This document shows, one piece after another, positions 18,654-28,475 of a stretch of 64,000 bases of DNA. This DNA is from an uncultured Bacilli bacterium (GTDB lineage: Bacteria > Bacillota_I > Bacilli_A > RF39 > UBA660). The notes beneath the pieces are model-generated. The model was not told where the DNA came from. It was given only the letters and a program-made list of their open reading frames with translations, and ran no database searches. Both the position numbers and the translations under genes were made by a program. Where the stretch lies: NCBI GenBank assembly GCA_934096315.1, contig CAKOLT010000003.1, forward strand, positions 9,085-73,084, given 5' to 3'. The stretch's first letter is position 1. Each line of letters begins with the position of its first letter.

Positions 18654-20374
18654 CTTTCTTCTTCTAGTTTCTTATAATCTACTTTACCAACGCTTGTTAA
18701 AGGGAATTTTTCTTTATATATTATATTGCATGGTTGAGAATACTCTGGTAATTGTTTTTTACATTTTTTGATTATTTCGTTTTTTATTATTTCTTTTTCA
18801 CTGGTATTGTTTTCATCTATTGTGATATATGCAATTGGTTCATTACCATAAACTTCACTTGTACATTTAACTACACAAACTTCTTTTACACCTTTAACCG
18901 TGGATATTACTTTTTCTATTTCACTGGGATATATTTTAAATCCTCCCCTAATGATCATTCTTTTTATTCTACCTACAAGGTGTATGAAACCATCGTCATC
19001 TATGTACCCTAAGTCTCCAGAATGTATCCATTTAAGTCCATCGGGATGAATTTTAATAACTTTTTCTTCCTCTTCTTTATTATTTAGGTATCCTAGCATC
19101 ATTCCTGGACCGGTAATACATATTTCTCCAACTGCATTATTTATATACTCTATCTCTTCTGTTGTTTCTGGTTTAAATATTCCCACTATATTCTTGGCTA
19201 GTGGAATACCCAAAGAATTGGGGTTTTTAATATTACCAATACATAAAGTACATGCAGATGATATTTCTGTCATTCCATAACCTTCCTCTAAACTAGCTAT
19301 ACTGCCTCTTTCTTTAAAGAAGTTATTTATCTCTTTCTTGGCTTTTAAAGTAAGGGTATCTCCCCCACTTCCAGCATGTTTAAGAAAAGATAAATCCATA
19401 TTTTTTACTTTTTTGTTATTTATAAAATCTTGCCAATAAGTTGGAACTGCTAATACATGGTTAGGTTTTTTCTCTATCATATATTTTGTAAATTCACTAG
19501 GAAGGAGTAATGGTACTATAATATTGGTTAAACCTTGACATAGAGGGTTATGAATAGCAGCTACTATCCCATATGCTACAAATGGCACAATGTCATTAAA
19601 AAATGTTTCACCTTTATGATATTCTCCTTCAAATAGTTTATATTGAAAAGCTATGGCATTCATATTATCATTAGATAATCTGACAGTTTTAGAAACTCCG
19701 GTAGTTCCTCCGGTATGGACATAAACTGCATCCATATTTTCTTTATAACTTGTAAATTTTACCTTTTCAATTACGGGAATATTTAAAAATTTATTCCACT
19801 GAATATATTTGCTATCCTTCTTAATTTCATTAATAATACTGTATTCTGGTGTTTTTTTATATTTTGCTGTTGCTATTTTTTTCTTTAATTTAGGAATAGA
19901 ATTATATGGGCTTACCGTAATTACTTTGTACACATCTGTTTGATTAACTGATTTATTTAATTCTATAATAAAGTTATCTTGTGTAATTACTACCTTACTA
20001 TCTGTTTCCTTTAAATATTTTTTAATGGTTTTAGCATCACTTCTTACGTCTATTAAATTTAAAATAGCTCCAATATGGTTTAGTGCATAAAATGTTTTAA
20101 TTAATTCTGGACTTGCTACTGATATTATTGTAACAACGTCATTTTTACGGATATTTATGTTATAAAATGCTTGAGCAAGGGAATTAATATCATGAATAAA
20201 GTCTTTAAATGTTTCTTTATAACCAAAGTACTCTAATGCGTAATTATTTAAATTATCCGCATTTTCTAAAACCATATATTCGTATGCAGTCATCTTAGGA
20301 CATTGCATATTTTTTGCATTACTACTGTAGTATTTAAGCCATGGTTTACATACCGTAGCATACTTTTTTTCCAC
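18641..20374 (-). CDS. ANL-superfamily adenylating enzyme (acyl-CoA synthetase-like), intact
   Basis: A ~577-residue AMP-binding enzyme. Core motifs in order: the P-loop HTGGTTGVSKTVRLSN, EEGYGMTEIS (A5), HSGDLGYIDDDGF with the ribose Asp (A7), GRIKRMIIRGGFKIYPSEIE (A8 hinge), and LTSVGKVDYKKL with the catalytic Lys (A10). It therefore has both the large N-terminal and the small C-terminal domain and looks active. The acyl substrate cannot be read off. I choose a GTG start at 20374 (product MEKKYATVCKPW) because GAGGTG sits 6 nt upstream; an in-frame ATG 8 codons earlier has no such site. It lies 68 nt downstream of a degenerate paralogue, so the pair arose by duplication. No carrier-protein domain is nearby. 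Confidence 0.85.
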   Translation of the reverse strand: MEKKYATVCKPWLKYYSSNAKNMQCPKMTAYEYMVLENADNLNNYALEYFGYKETFKDFIHDINSLAQAFYNINIRKNDVVTIISVASPELIKTFYALNHIGAILNLIDVRSDAKTIKKYLKETDSKVVITQDNFIIELNKSVNQTDVYKVITVSPYNSIPKLKKKIATAKYKKTPEYSIINEIKKDSKYIQWNKFLNIPVIEKVKFTSYKENMDAVYVHTGGTTGVSKTVRLSNDNMNAIAFQYKLFEGEYHKGETFFNDIVPFVAYGIVAAIHNPLCQGLTNIIVPLLLPSEFTKYMIEKKPNHVLAVPTYWQDFINNKKVKNMDLSFLKHAGSGGDTLTLKAKKEINNFFKERGSIASLEEGYGMTEISSACTLCIGNIKNPNSLGIPLAKNIVGIFKPETTEEIEYINNAVGEICITGPGMMLGYLNNKEEEEKVIKIHPDGLKWIHSGDLGYIDDDGFIHLVGRIKRMIIRGGFKIYPSEIEKVISTVKGVKEVCVVKCTSEVYGNEPIAYITIDENNTSEKEIIKNEIIKKCKKQLPEYSQPCNIIYKEKFPLTSVGKVDYKKLEEESANY

Positions 20375-20442
20375 ATATATCACCTCAAAATATACCATTA
20401 TTATACACTTTTTTTAAAATATTGCAAGTATTTGGGTGAAAA

Positions 20443-21966
20443 TTATTGTTTTTCTCTCCTAAGCACCTTCATATTTTTGTTTTTTGGAGGTGTGTTATCT
20501 CTGAATAATTTTTTTATAGGAAATATTATACCTTTATTATTTACTTTTACAATATAACCAGTTCTTAACCATGCTGTGTTGTTTTTATCATAGTATATAG
20601 TATTTTCGTCTTCTACTACATTGTTATATCCAAGCATTATTGTGGGACCACTTATTACTAGTTCTCCTTCTGCAATATAGGGTAGCTCTTGTCTATTTAT
20701 ATCAAATGTTTCTCCCTCTTTTAATAATGGAAGAACTTTTATTGTGTTTTTGGATAGGGGTATTCCGACACTACTAAGAGTATTACATCTATAATCTTTG
20801 GTATAAGTCATACATGATGAGATTTCATTTTTTCCTAGACCTTTGGTTAGTTTTATGTTTGCTCTATGAAGTCTTAAATATTCATTAATGTTTTTTTCTA
20901 GTTCTTTATCTATATCAGCACTTACTATTAGTCCCTTAATAAAAGATAAGTTATAGTCACTTGGAAATGGATCTTGTATATATAGATTTTTTAATAAATC
21001 TGGAGGTATTATAATATATTCGGGACGGTATTTAGTTATTAATTTTGATATTTTTTTAGGGTTTATATTATTCTTTGGTTCCATTATTATTTCACTGCCT
21101 GCTCCAAACTGGCAGTGAAATGAAGCTACTAATCCTAAAGAAGTATATGGGGGTACTAGTTGTAAAAATTTATCTCCCCTCTTGGTGGTATTTACTGATT
21201 GTTTATAGAATAGGCTCATATAATTTATGTTTTCGTTACTTAATATTACCCCTTTAGGGTTTTCTGACATAGTATTAGAATAAATAATACAAACAGGGCT
21301 ATTTTCTTCATATTTATATGTATCTATTAAATTATCTCTCTCTTTAATAAAGTCATCCCATTTTATAAATTTAGATATTTTTAATTTTCCATAGTTTTTC
21401 ATAACCATATTCATGGAGTTATATGGGCTTACTGATATAATATTTCTAAAGTCTATTTGTTTATTTAAGTTTGCTATTTTTTCTTGGAGTGTAGATTCTG
21501 CGATAATTACTATATCTTTTGATTCAGTATCTTTTATACATTTTTCTAAGACTTTGATATCAGATTTAGGATCTACGATGTTTGCAATGGCTCCGAGTTT
21601 ATTTAGTGCATAAAATGTATATACGAATTCTGGAGTAAATGGCATACATATAGTTACAACATTTCTTTTTCTGATGCCTTTTGTATAGAAAGCTGCTGCA
21701 GTTTTATCAATATTGCTAATTAGCTCCTGATAACTTTCTTTTTTACCAAAATAGTTAATGCAGGTACTTGAAGATGCGTGTTTATTTCTGTTAATTAAAT
21801 AATTGTATAAACTTCCTTGGGATATGTCTTCTTTTAACTCATATTCTTCATAGAATTGTAAATATGGTTTATCAACACTTAGTTTATTGGTTAAGGGACC
21901 TTGATATGATGTTAATAAATTTCTTAAATAAATATCCCTTTCCATTTGCGATTCTCTATCTAACAT
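20443..21966 (-). CDS. Degenerate, C-terminally truncated ANL paralogue
   Basis: A 507-residue protein clearly related to the next gene along its whole length (for example GIRKRNVVTICMPFTPEFVY against IRKNDVVTIISVASPELIK). Active-site motifs are eroded. The P-loop reads IYSNTMSENPKGVILSN instead of HTGGTTGVSKTVRLSN, A5 reads GLGKNEISS, and the ribose Asp of A7 is missing (WLRTGYIVKVNN). The chain stops shortly after A7 (FPIKKLFRDNTPP), so the whole C-terminal subdomain with the catalytic Lys is gone. The frame is otherwise open, with a good AAGGAAGTGAT ribosome site, so it is still expressed or only recently decaying. It may bind ligand without catalysis or act as a partner subunit. Confidence 0.75.
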   Translation of the reverse strand: MLDRESQMERDIYLRNLLTSYQGPLTNKLSVDKPYLQFYEEYELKEDISQGSLYNYLINRNKHASSSTCINYFGKKESYQELISNIDKTAAAFYTKGIRKRNVVTICMPFTPEFVYTFYALNKLGAIANIVDPKSDIKVLEKCIKDTESKDIVIIAESTLQEKIANLNKQIDFRNIISVSPYNSMNMVMKNYGKLKISKFIKWDDFIKERDNLIDTYKYEENSPVCIIYSNTMSENPKGVILSNENINYMSLFYKQSVNTTKRGDKFLQLVPPYTSLGLVASFHCQFGAGSEIIMEPKNNINPKKISKLITKYRPEYIIIPPDLLKNLYIQDPFPSDYNLSFIKGLIVSADIDKELEKNINEYLRLHRANIKLTKGLGKNEISSCMTYTKDYRCNTLSSVGIPLSKNTIKVLPLLKEGETFDINRQELPYIAEGELVISGPTIMLGYNNVVEDENTIYYDKNNTAWLRTGYIVKVNNKGIIFPIKKLFRDNTPPKNKNMKVLRREKQ

Positions 21967-22071
21967 ACTATCACTTCCTTACATTATATTATATATGCTT
22001 TTTTCTTTAATGCAAGTTAATTTTACTCCATGTTTACATAAACTATCACTTTTAAAGAAAATGTCATATAA

Positions 22072-22101
22072 AAAAATATAAAGATTTATTCTCTTTATAT
22101 T
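22072..22101 (-). terminator. Terminator of the gatCAB-yebC operon
   Basis: A/T-rich stem of about 10-11 bp (AATATAAAGA / TCTTTATATT) with a 7-8-nt loop, followed by a T run on the minus strand. It overlaps the yebC stop. Confidence 0.65.
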
Positions 22102-22814
22102 TCTAAATTATGATATATATTTTGGACGTCATCGATATCTTCTAGTTGTTCTATTAGTCCAAGAACTCTTTCTTTAGTTTCGTCATCTAATGTAATTAAG
22201 TTATTTGGAACCATGGTAACTTCTGTTACAACAAATTTATTGTATCCTTTACTCTCAAGTAATTCTTTAACTTTAATAAAATCTTCTGGTTTGGTATATA
22301 TCTCAATTCCATCATCGTTTGTAATAAAATCAAGTATATCAAAGTCTAATATGTCTTCCATGATCTTATCAGGGTCATATTCGTTTTCTAAAACAATGAC
22401 TCCTTTTCTTTCAAATAAATAACTAACGGAACCATCTGTTCCAAGATTACCTCCTCTTTTTGTTAAAGTGCTTCTAACAAAACTTGCAGTTCTGTTTCTA
22501 TTATCTGTTAAGCAATCAATAATAATTGCAATTCCTCCGGGTCCATATCCTTCATATCTTATGCTTTCGTAACTTTCTTCATTGTTTTTGCTATGGGCTT
22601 TATCTATAGCACTTTGAATATTACTTTTAGGCATGTTTTCACTTTTTGCCTTTTCAATAACCATTCTAAGGTTGGCATTATTAGCGGGATCTTTATCTCC
22701 TGCTTTAGCTGCTACATATATTTCTTTAGCTAGTTTTTGGAATATTTTTCCTCTTTCGGCGTCTATTAATCCTTTTTTTCTCTTAATTGTAGACCATTTT
22801 GAATGTCCTGACAT
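22095..22814 (-). CDS. yebC: YebC/PmpR-family protein
   Basis: A 239-residue protein beginning MSGHSKWSTIKRKKGLIDAE, the hallmark of the family, with the GYGPGGIAIIIDCLTDNRNR and GGNLGTDGSVSYLF stretches and typical length. Family members were annotated as transcription regulators; more recent work links YebC-type proteins to translation of proline-rich stretches. It is the last gene of the gatCAB operon, 9 nt after gatB, a translation-related context. It ends at a terminator. Confidence 0.95.
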   Translation of the reverse strand: MSGHSKWSTIKRKKGLIDAERGKIFQKLAKEIYVAAKAGDKDPANNANLRMVIEKAKSENMPKSNIQSAIDKAHSKNNEESYESIRYEGYGPGGIAIIIDCLTDNRNRTASFVRSTLTKRGGNLGTDGSVSYLFERKGVIVLENEYDPDKIMEDILDFDILDFITNDDGIEIYTKPEDFIKVKELLESKGYNKFVVTEVTMVPNNLITLDDETKERVLGLIEQLEDIDDVQNIYHNLEI

Positions 22815-22823
22815 GTTTCCTCC

Positions 22824-24242
22824 TTATTTATCTAACTCTTCCCTTAATATTTTTGAAGTAATACTAGGGTTTACTTTTCCTTTTGTTTTTTTCATAATAA
22901 GACCAATTAAATAGTCAAATACTCTTTTTCCATTTTTATAATCTTCTACTAAGTTTGTGTTTTCTTTGAGTACTTCTAATACTATGTTTCTAATTTCTTC
23001 TTCATTAGTTATTTGCATAATATTATCTTCTTTAATAATATCACTAGGTAACTTAGAAGTAGTTAAGCTTTTATTTATAACATCTTTAGCTTGTTTTATG
23101 GATATACTTTTTTTGTCTACTAGTAATATTATATTCCTTAACTCTTCTGGGGTTATTTTAATTTTATCTATTTCTAGGCATAATTTATTTATATTTCCCA
23201 TAAGAATATTTAGTAAATAATTACTTACTTCTACAGGGTTTACACAACCCTCTATACATTTATCAAAATAGTTGGATATTTTAATATCTCTTACTATTGT
23301 ATTTGCGTCTTTTTCAGATAAACCATATTCATTTACATATTTATAACTTCTGTCGAATGCTAAAACAGGGATTTCTTTTGAAGTATTTTCTATAAATTCT
23401 TTTGTTATTTCTATTCTTGGGATGTTAGATTCATTATAATACTTATAATCTACTGCCTCTTTTTTGTCTCTCATTGAATAAGTTGCCATTGTTTTTTCAT
23501 CAAATCTTCTTGTTTCCATAGAGATGGTACCACCATTATTTAGTATGTTTGTCTGTCTTTCTACTTCTGCTTCGATTGCAAGTTTAACGTTTGCAAATGA
23601 TGATATGTTTTTCATTTCTACCTTAGTTCCAAATGTTATGCTTCCTTCTTTCATAAGGGATACATTAACATCACATCTAACTTGTCCAAGATCATTTCTA
23701 GCATCACTTACTTCACAGTACTGGATAATTCCTTTATATGTTTCTAGAAAACTTATAACTTCTTCTACTGAATTCATACATGGTTCGGTTACTGTTTCTA
23801 GTAAAGGAACTCCACATCTGTTGTAATCTAGTAGTGAATATGTATCATAGTGATCTAAGCTTGCTGTATCTTCTTCTAAATGTACGTCATGAATAAGTAT
23901 TTTTTTACTTCCTTTAGAAGTATTTATCATTACATATCCGTTTTCACCGATTGGGTGGTTATACTGAGTTATTTGATATCCTTTAGGTAGATCGGGATAA
24001 AAATAATTTTTTCTATCAAATGCTAGATATTTTGGTATCTTACATTTTAAAGCAAGAGCTACTTTTAAAGCATTTTTTACTCCGTTAATATTTACAGTAG
24101 GTAGAATTCCAGGGTATCCTAGATCTACTACTGATACATTAGAGTTAGGGTTTATGGAGTAACTATTTTCTGCTTGTGAAAAGTTTTTGCTTTTTGTTTT
24201 TAACTCTACGTGTACTTCGAGTCCAATTACTACCTTATACAT
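22824..24242 (-). CDS. gatB: Asp-tRNA(Asn)/Glu-tRNA(Gln) amidotransferase subunit B
   Basis: A 472-residue GatB. The N-terminal VIGLEVHVELKTKSK, LGYPGILPTVN, YFYPDLPKGYQITQYNHPIG and the DYNRCGVPLLETVTEP region are canonical. The C-terminal helical YqeY-like tail domain carries the usual GKVNPSITSKILREEL. GatB binds the misacylated tRNA and activates its acid side chain with ATP while GatA supplies ammonia. It overlaps gatA by 8 nt. The complex implies this organism makes Gln-tRNA and/or Asn-tRNA by transamidation. Confidence 0.97.
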   Translation of the reverse strand: MYKVVIGLEVHVELKTKSKNFSQAENSYSINPNSNVSVVDLGYPGILPTVNINGVKNALKVALALKCKIPKYLAFDRKNYFYPDLPKGYQITQYNHPIGENGYVMINTSKGSKKILIHDVHLEEDTASLDHYDTYSLLDYNRCGVPLLETVTEPCMNSVEEVISFLETYKGIIQYCEVSDARNDLGQVRCDVNVSLMKEGSITFGTKVEMKNISSFANVKLAIEAEVERQTNILNNGGTISMETRRFDEKTMATYSMRDKKEAVDYKYYNESNIPRIEITKEFIENTSKEIPVLAFDRSYKYVNEYGLSEKDANTIVRDIKISNYFDKCIEGCVNPVEVSNYLLNILMGNINKLCLEIDKIKITPEELRNIILLVDKKSISIKQAKDVINKSLTTSKLPSDIIKEDNIMQITNEEEIRNIVLEVLKENTNLVEDYKNGKRVFDYLIGLIMKKTKGKVNPSITSKILREELDK

Positions 24243-25695
24243 TATCCCTACCTCCTTTAGATATTGTGTCTTTTAATCCTAGTGTACTCTCTATTTTATG
24301 TGCTATATTTAGTACTACATCGTCTTCTTTTGCTCTACCTGTTATATTAATAGAGATAGGCATATTGTTAATGAATCCAGAAGGAATTGTAATTGAAGGA
24401 TATCCTCCGAAATTACCAATTATTAAGTGGTTATCTTGTATTAAGTATTCCATAGATAGGTTATCTGTTGATTCATTAATTAAAGGGGCTATACCACTTC
24501 CATTAGGAAGAATCATACCATCATATGTTTTAAATAATTTATTTATTTTATCCGTAATTAGTCTTCTTATTCTAGTAGCGTTTAAAAATAATTTTTCTTG
24601 GTTTTCTTTTTGGAGGATATAACTTCCTAATACAAATCTTCTTTTAATTAATTCACTAAATCCATTTGTTCTTGTGTTAAACATTATTTCTTCAAAAGAT
24701 GATCCTTCTTTTCTATTTCCAAAGCTTATTCCATTTAGATTGGCATTATTGCTGGTAGATTCTGCACATGATATTGCCATGTATGCAGGGTATAAGGCTT
24801 CTAGAAGGCTTTTATCAATGCTTACTTCTTCGACTTCTATTCCAATACTTTTAACCTTATTAATGACTTCAGTAAATTTATCTAAGTTTTCTTTTACTAT
24901 GTTACTTGAATTTTTGTAGAGATTTTTATCACATACTTCTTTTATATAAAATAGTTTTCTTCCTTTAACGTCATTATCAAGTGTTTGTGCATATTTTTTA
25001 TTGTCATCGGGAAGAGATGTCATATCTCTTTTATCATGACCTTTAATTACATCAATAACATAGGCACAGTCTTTTACATTTCTGGCGAAGACTCCGATAT
25101 GATCTAGACTAGAGGCAAAAGCAAATAGTCCATATCTAGAAATCCTCCCGTAAGTTGGTTTGAAACCTACTACTGCACCATATCCAGCAGGTTTTCTTAT
25201 AGAGTCTCCGGTATCAGAACCTATACTAAAAGGGACAATACCTAAAGCTACACTTGCACACGATCCGGCACTAGAACCTCCGATTAATCTATTTTTATCC
25301 CATGGATTTCTAACTATTCCGGTGTGACCAGTAGTACCGGTTCCTCCCATGGCAAGTTCGTCTAAAACTGTTTTTCCCATTAATTGTGCTCCACTTTGTT
25401 GCAGTTTTTTATAAACTGTAGCATCATATATGGGAATATAGTTTTTTAGTATGTTTGAAGATGCAGTAGTTAAAATTCCTTTAGTAGATATATTGTCTTT
25501 TAGAGCATATGGGATACCAGATAGAATACTCGTGTTTTCTTCTTCTTTATAATTATCATCTAGTATGGTGACAAATGAATTGTATTCTTCTTGAAATTTT
25601 TTAGCTTTTTTTATACTTTCTTCGAATAATTCTTTACTGGTAATATTTCCGTTATCTAAATTATTTCTTATTGTATCTATATTCTTATCTGTCAT
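24235..25695 (-). CDS. gatA: Asp-tRNA(Asn)/Glu-tRNA(Gln) amidotransferase subunit A
   Basis: A 486-residue amidase-signature enzyme that hydrolyses glutamine and channels ammonia to GatB. The Ser-cisSer-Lys triad is visible: the Lys in GIPYALKDNIS, and the two Ser in the GGSSAGSCASVA and SDTGDSIRKPAGYG region. Length is typical. The start overlaps the gatC stop (TAATG) and the end overlaps gatB by 8 nt, so the three subunits are translationally coupled. Confidence 0.97.
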   Translation of the reverse strand: MTDKNIDTIRNNLDNGNITSKELFEESIKKAKKFQEEYNSFVTILDDNYKEEENTSILSGIPYALKDNISTKGILTTASSNILKNYIPIYDATVYKKLQQSGAQLMGKTVLDELAMGGTGTTGHTGIVRNPWDKNRLIGGSSAGSCASVALGIVPFSIGSDTGDSIRKPAGYGAVVGFKPTYGRISRYGLFAFASSLDHIGVFARNVKDCAYVIDVIKGHDKRDMTSLPDDNKKYAQTLDNDVKGRKLFYIKEVCDKNLYKNSSNIVKENLDKFTEVINKVKSIGIEVEEVSIDKSLLEALYPAYMAISCAESTSNNANLNGISFGNRKEGSSFEEIMFNTRTNGFSELIKRRFVLGSYILQKENQEKLFLNATRIRRLITDKINKLFKTYDGMILPNGSGIAPLINESTDNLSMEYLIQDNHLIIGNFGGYPSITIPSGFINNMPISINITGRAKEDDVVLNIAHKIESTLGLKDTISKGGRDNV

Positions 25696-25979
25696 TATTC
25701 CACCACCTTAGGTACCTTAATCATATCATATTCATAACTTGGAGCATTTACAAGTATATCTTTATTATCTAATTTATCACAAACTACATCCTCTCTAAGA
25801 GAGCACTTGATAGGAAATGGGTAAAACATAGGCTCTACTTTTGTGATATCTGGAATATTGTTAATTAATTCCATTTGTTTTAATATTACATCAAACTCTT
25901 TACTTAATATTTCGTATTCGTTATCATTCATATCAAATAAAAGTTTGGATGCTAAATTTTTAAGTTCTTTTTTGTCCAT
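25695..25979 (-). CDS. gatC: Asp-tRNA(Asn)/Glu-tRNA(Gln) amidotransferase subunit C
   Basis: A 94-residue GatC. It has LKNLASKLLFDMNDNEYEIL at the N-terminus, then EFDVILKQMELINNIPDITKVEPM in the middle, and the C-terminal 'REDVVCDK ... NAPSYEYDMIKVPKVVE' typical of the subunit that wraps round GatA and stabilises the complex. AAGAGGTG precedes the ATG. It is first in the gatCAB-yebC operon and is preceded by a good promoter. Confidence 0.94.
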   Translation of the reverse strand: MDKKELKNLASKLLFDMNDNEYEILSKEFDVILKQMELINNIPDITKVEPMFYPFPIKCSLREDVVCDKLDNKDILVNAPSYEYDMIKVPKVVE

Positions 25980-25998
25980 ATAACACCTCTTCTTACTA

Positions 25999-26028
25999 AT
26001 TATACACCAAAATATATTTAAAAAGCAA
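25999..26028 (-). promoter_or_regulatory. Promoter of gatCAB-yebC
   Basis: TTGCTT (26023-26028) and TATAAT (25999-26004), 18 nt apart on the minus strand, 20 nt upstream of the gatC start. Confidence 0.55.
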
Positions 26029-26030
26029 CT

Positions 26031-28151
26031 CTAACTATTAAGTTCAAAGAATTTATTAACTACTTGACTACTTATTCTTTTGGTGACATTGCTTGTATAG
26101 CCATCTCCATAGCTAACATCTGGACTGACTACTACTATACTCATTTTGGGATTATCACTTGGGGAGTATCCTACAAAGGAAGTGGTAATTGTTTCAGTGT
26201 CTACTACTTTATCTCCATCTGTATCTATAAAACTTTGACTGGTTCCGGTTTTTCCTGCGGAATTGTTGTAATATCCCATATAACCGTATCCTAATCCCTG
26301 CATTACTACGTCATTGAAGCCTTCTTTTACCCTGTTTATATATTTGTCTTCTACATCTACATGTCCTAAAATAGTTGTTTCAGCAGTATAGATTTTATCT
26401 CCAAACTTTTCACCATTACTAGATGGTTTATATACCTCCTTAAGTAAATGGGGTTTTATTCTAATACCTGAGTTTGCCATAGTGTTAATATATTGTGATA
26501 GTTGGATTGGGGTATATGTATCATACTGTCCAATTGAAAAGTCTAATAGGTGTCCTGGAAGAGTACTACTACCACGGTATCCTAATGATTCTACAGGGAG
26601 ATCTATTTCAGTTTTAATTCCTAGTCCAAATGATTCATACATATTTCTATATTTATTAAATGCGTCTTCATCTATTTTAAGGGCTTCATTATATCTATAA
26701 TTGGCTCCTCCTACTCTCATGGCTATTTGATATTGATATGAGTTAGAAGAATTTTGAAGGGCATAAATGTCATTAATACTACCCATATTTGTCCAAGAGC
26801 ATTTTGCAGGAGTATCCTTAATTTTTATACATTCATCATATAAAACTGTACCAATATCAATTGCTCCATATTTATAGCCTACTAGCATAGAGGCTCCTTT
26901 AACGACACTACCGGGAGTGACTGGAAGGGTTACGACTCCAGGGGTATAATCTACTACTTCTAAACTGCCATCGTCTTTTGTTCTTACCTGTTTTCCTGCC
27001 ATTGCTAGGATTTCTCCGGTTGATGGTTCACTAATTACTGCGAAAGAACGATTATAGTACATAGTATTTGCTTCCCATTTTGTATTAAGTACTTCTGTTT
27101 TAAGTACTTCTTCTAGATAACTTTGGAGATTTATATCTATTGTTAATACTATGTCATTTCCTCTTTTTCCTTCTTTTGATAATTCATAACTATTATCTCT
27201 ATTTACTTTATATATGGCTTTTTCTCCTTTGAGATAGTCTTCGTATTGTTGTTCTAAATAACTTATACCTACTCTATCATCCATGCTATAGCCTTTTTTT
27301 AGATAGTAGTCGGTAAGTTCTTTGGGAATACCTTGGCTATTTGATGAAACACTTCCTAATATTGATTTAAAGACGTCATTACATAGATATACTCTTTCCC
27401 AATCTAGTTTTGTGTTAAAGCCTTTTAGGGCATCTATATTTTCTGATATATAAGCATATTCTTCTTCTGTTACATCTTTATTTTTTATTATTTTTTCTTC
27501 ATAAGAATAGCCTTTATTCATTAAATAGTAGATATAAGCAACTTTTTTATCATTTTCTGAATATATACTTAAATCTTCATCAGTTATTCTTTCAAATATT
27601 AATTCTTTTATTTTGGCATCTGATAGTTTTCTGGTTTTATTTAGTTCCCATTCTTCATCTGTTATTTTTTCTTTAGCGGCTTCTAGATTATTTAAATACC
27701 AGTAATTTTTAAAATTATATGTAGAGAGTTTGCTGTAATCTACATCAATTATAGCTCCGATTGTGAGAGCTAGTTCCATTTCTTGTTTAATTGTTACATT
27801 ATTCATTTTCTTATAATAAATGGTTTTAACAGCTTTGTTGTCTACGAGTAAATTATAGTTGCGATCATATATTCTTCCTCGCGGAGCACTAGTGGATGTT
27901 ACAGTTCTTTCTGTGGCACTTACTAGTTTTTCACTATATTTTTCGTTTTCAAATACTTGTAAATAGAATAATCTACATATAATTAAGACAAATAAAATTA
28001 TTATTAATATTATTATTGTATTATATCTTTTTTCTATTATTTCATTAAGATTTCTGTTACTTGCAAGTTTGTTACCATTAAATCCTTTATAGTTTTTTTT
28101 CTTTCTTACATTTTTTACTTTTCTAACTTTGTTTATGTATTTCTTTGCCAT
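26031..28151 (-). CDS. Class B penicillin-binding protein (peptidoglycan transpeptidase)
   Basis: A ~706-residue membrane-anchored transpeptidase. Start at the ATG 28151 (MAKKYINK), with GAGGTG just upstream. The N-terminus is very basic and cytoplasmic, followed by one membrane anchor at about 46-66 (IILIIILFVLIICRLFYLQV). The PBP dimerisation domain follows (SAPRGRIYDRNYNLLVDN), with a long, charged insertion. The active-site motifs are SVVK (Ser near 415), SSN (LQNSSNSYQ) and KTG (SAGKTGTSQSF). No PASTA domains. It fits an MrdA/PBP2- or SpoVD-like enzyme for septal, elongation or spore wall synthesis; which one cannot be decided here. No RodA/FtsW partner is adjacent. Confidence 0.92.
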   Translation of the reverse strand: MAKKYINKVRKVKNVRKKKNYKGFNGNKLASNRNLNEIIEKRYNTIIILIIILFVLIICRLFYLQVFENEKYSEKLVSATERTVTSTSAPRGRIYDRNYNLLVDNKAVKTIYYKKMNNVTIKQEMELALTIGAIIDVDYSKLSTYNFKNYWYLNNLEAAKEKITDEEWELNKTRKLSDAKIKELIFERITDEDLSIYSENDKKVAYIYYLMNKGYSYEEKIIKNKDVTEEEYAYISENIDALKGFNTKLDWERVYLCNDVFKSILGSVSSNSQGIPKELTDYYLKKGYSMDDRVGISYLEQQYEDYLKGEKAIYKVNRDNSYELSKEGKRGNDIVLTIDINLQSYLEEVLKTEVLNTKWEANTMYYNRSFAVISEPSTGEILAMAGKQVRTKDDGSLEVVDYTPGVVTLPVTPGSVVKGASMLVGYKYGAIDIGTVLYDECIKIKDTPAKCSWTNMGSINDIYALQNSSNSYQYQIAMRVGGANYRYNEALKIDEDAFNKYRNMYESFGLGIKTEIDLPVESLGYRGSSTLPGHLLDFSIGQYDTYTPIQLSQYINTMANSGIRIKPHLLKEVYKPSSNGEKFGDKIYTAETTILGHVDVEDKYINRVKEGFNDVVMQGLGYGYMGYYNNSAGKTGTSQSFIDTDGDKVVDTETITTSFVGYSPSDNPKMSIVVVSPDVSYGDGYTSNVTKRISSQVVNKFFELNS

Positions 28152-28220
28152 AGTGCACCTCATCTAATATTATTATATCATAATTAATATATTTTATCAT
28201 ATATTTTAGTGGTGATAATA

Positions 28221-28475
28221 GTGAATATTTATTTACTTAAGGAGTATATTAATAGACTTAGGAGAGAAGAAGTTGTTAATTTTGCTTTAAAACAGGGTAT
28301 AACTCTTGAAGATAATGAGGTAGATGTTATATATAATCATATTAAAAAAGATTATAAGACTTTTATATATGATAATCCCAGAGTGATACTGGATGAGATA
28401 AAAAAAGAGGTTAAACCTCTCACTTATTCAAAAATTGAAACATTATACGAGCAATTTAAACATTATTTACCTTAG
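28221..28475 (+). CDS. DUF2624-like small protein
   Basis: An 84-residue all-helical protein. A GTG start at 28221 is preferred because GGTGAT lies 7 nt upstream; the frame is open a few codons earlier. The pattern YINRLRREEVVNFALKQGI, then IYNHIKKDYK, and a terminal LYEQFKHYL resembles the DUF2624 (YqfT) family of Bacilli. In Bacillus that gene lies among the yqf genes. Function is unknown. The gene is convergent with smpB and overlaps its 3' end by 9 nt, and it is divergent from the PBP gene. Confidence 0.6.
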   Translation: MNIYLLKEYINRLRREEVVNFALKQGITLEDNEVDVIYNHIKKDYKTFIYDNPRVILDEIKKEVKPLTYSKIETLYEQFKHYLP

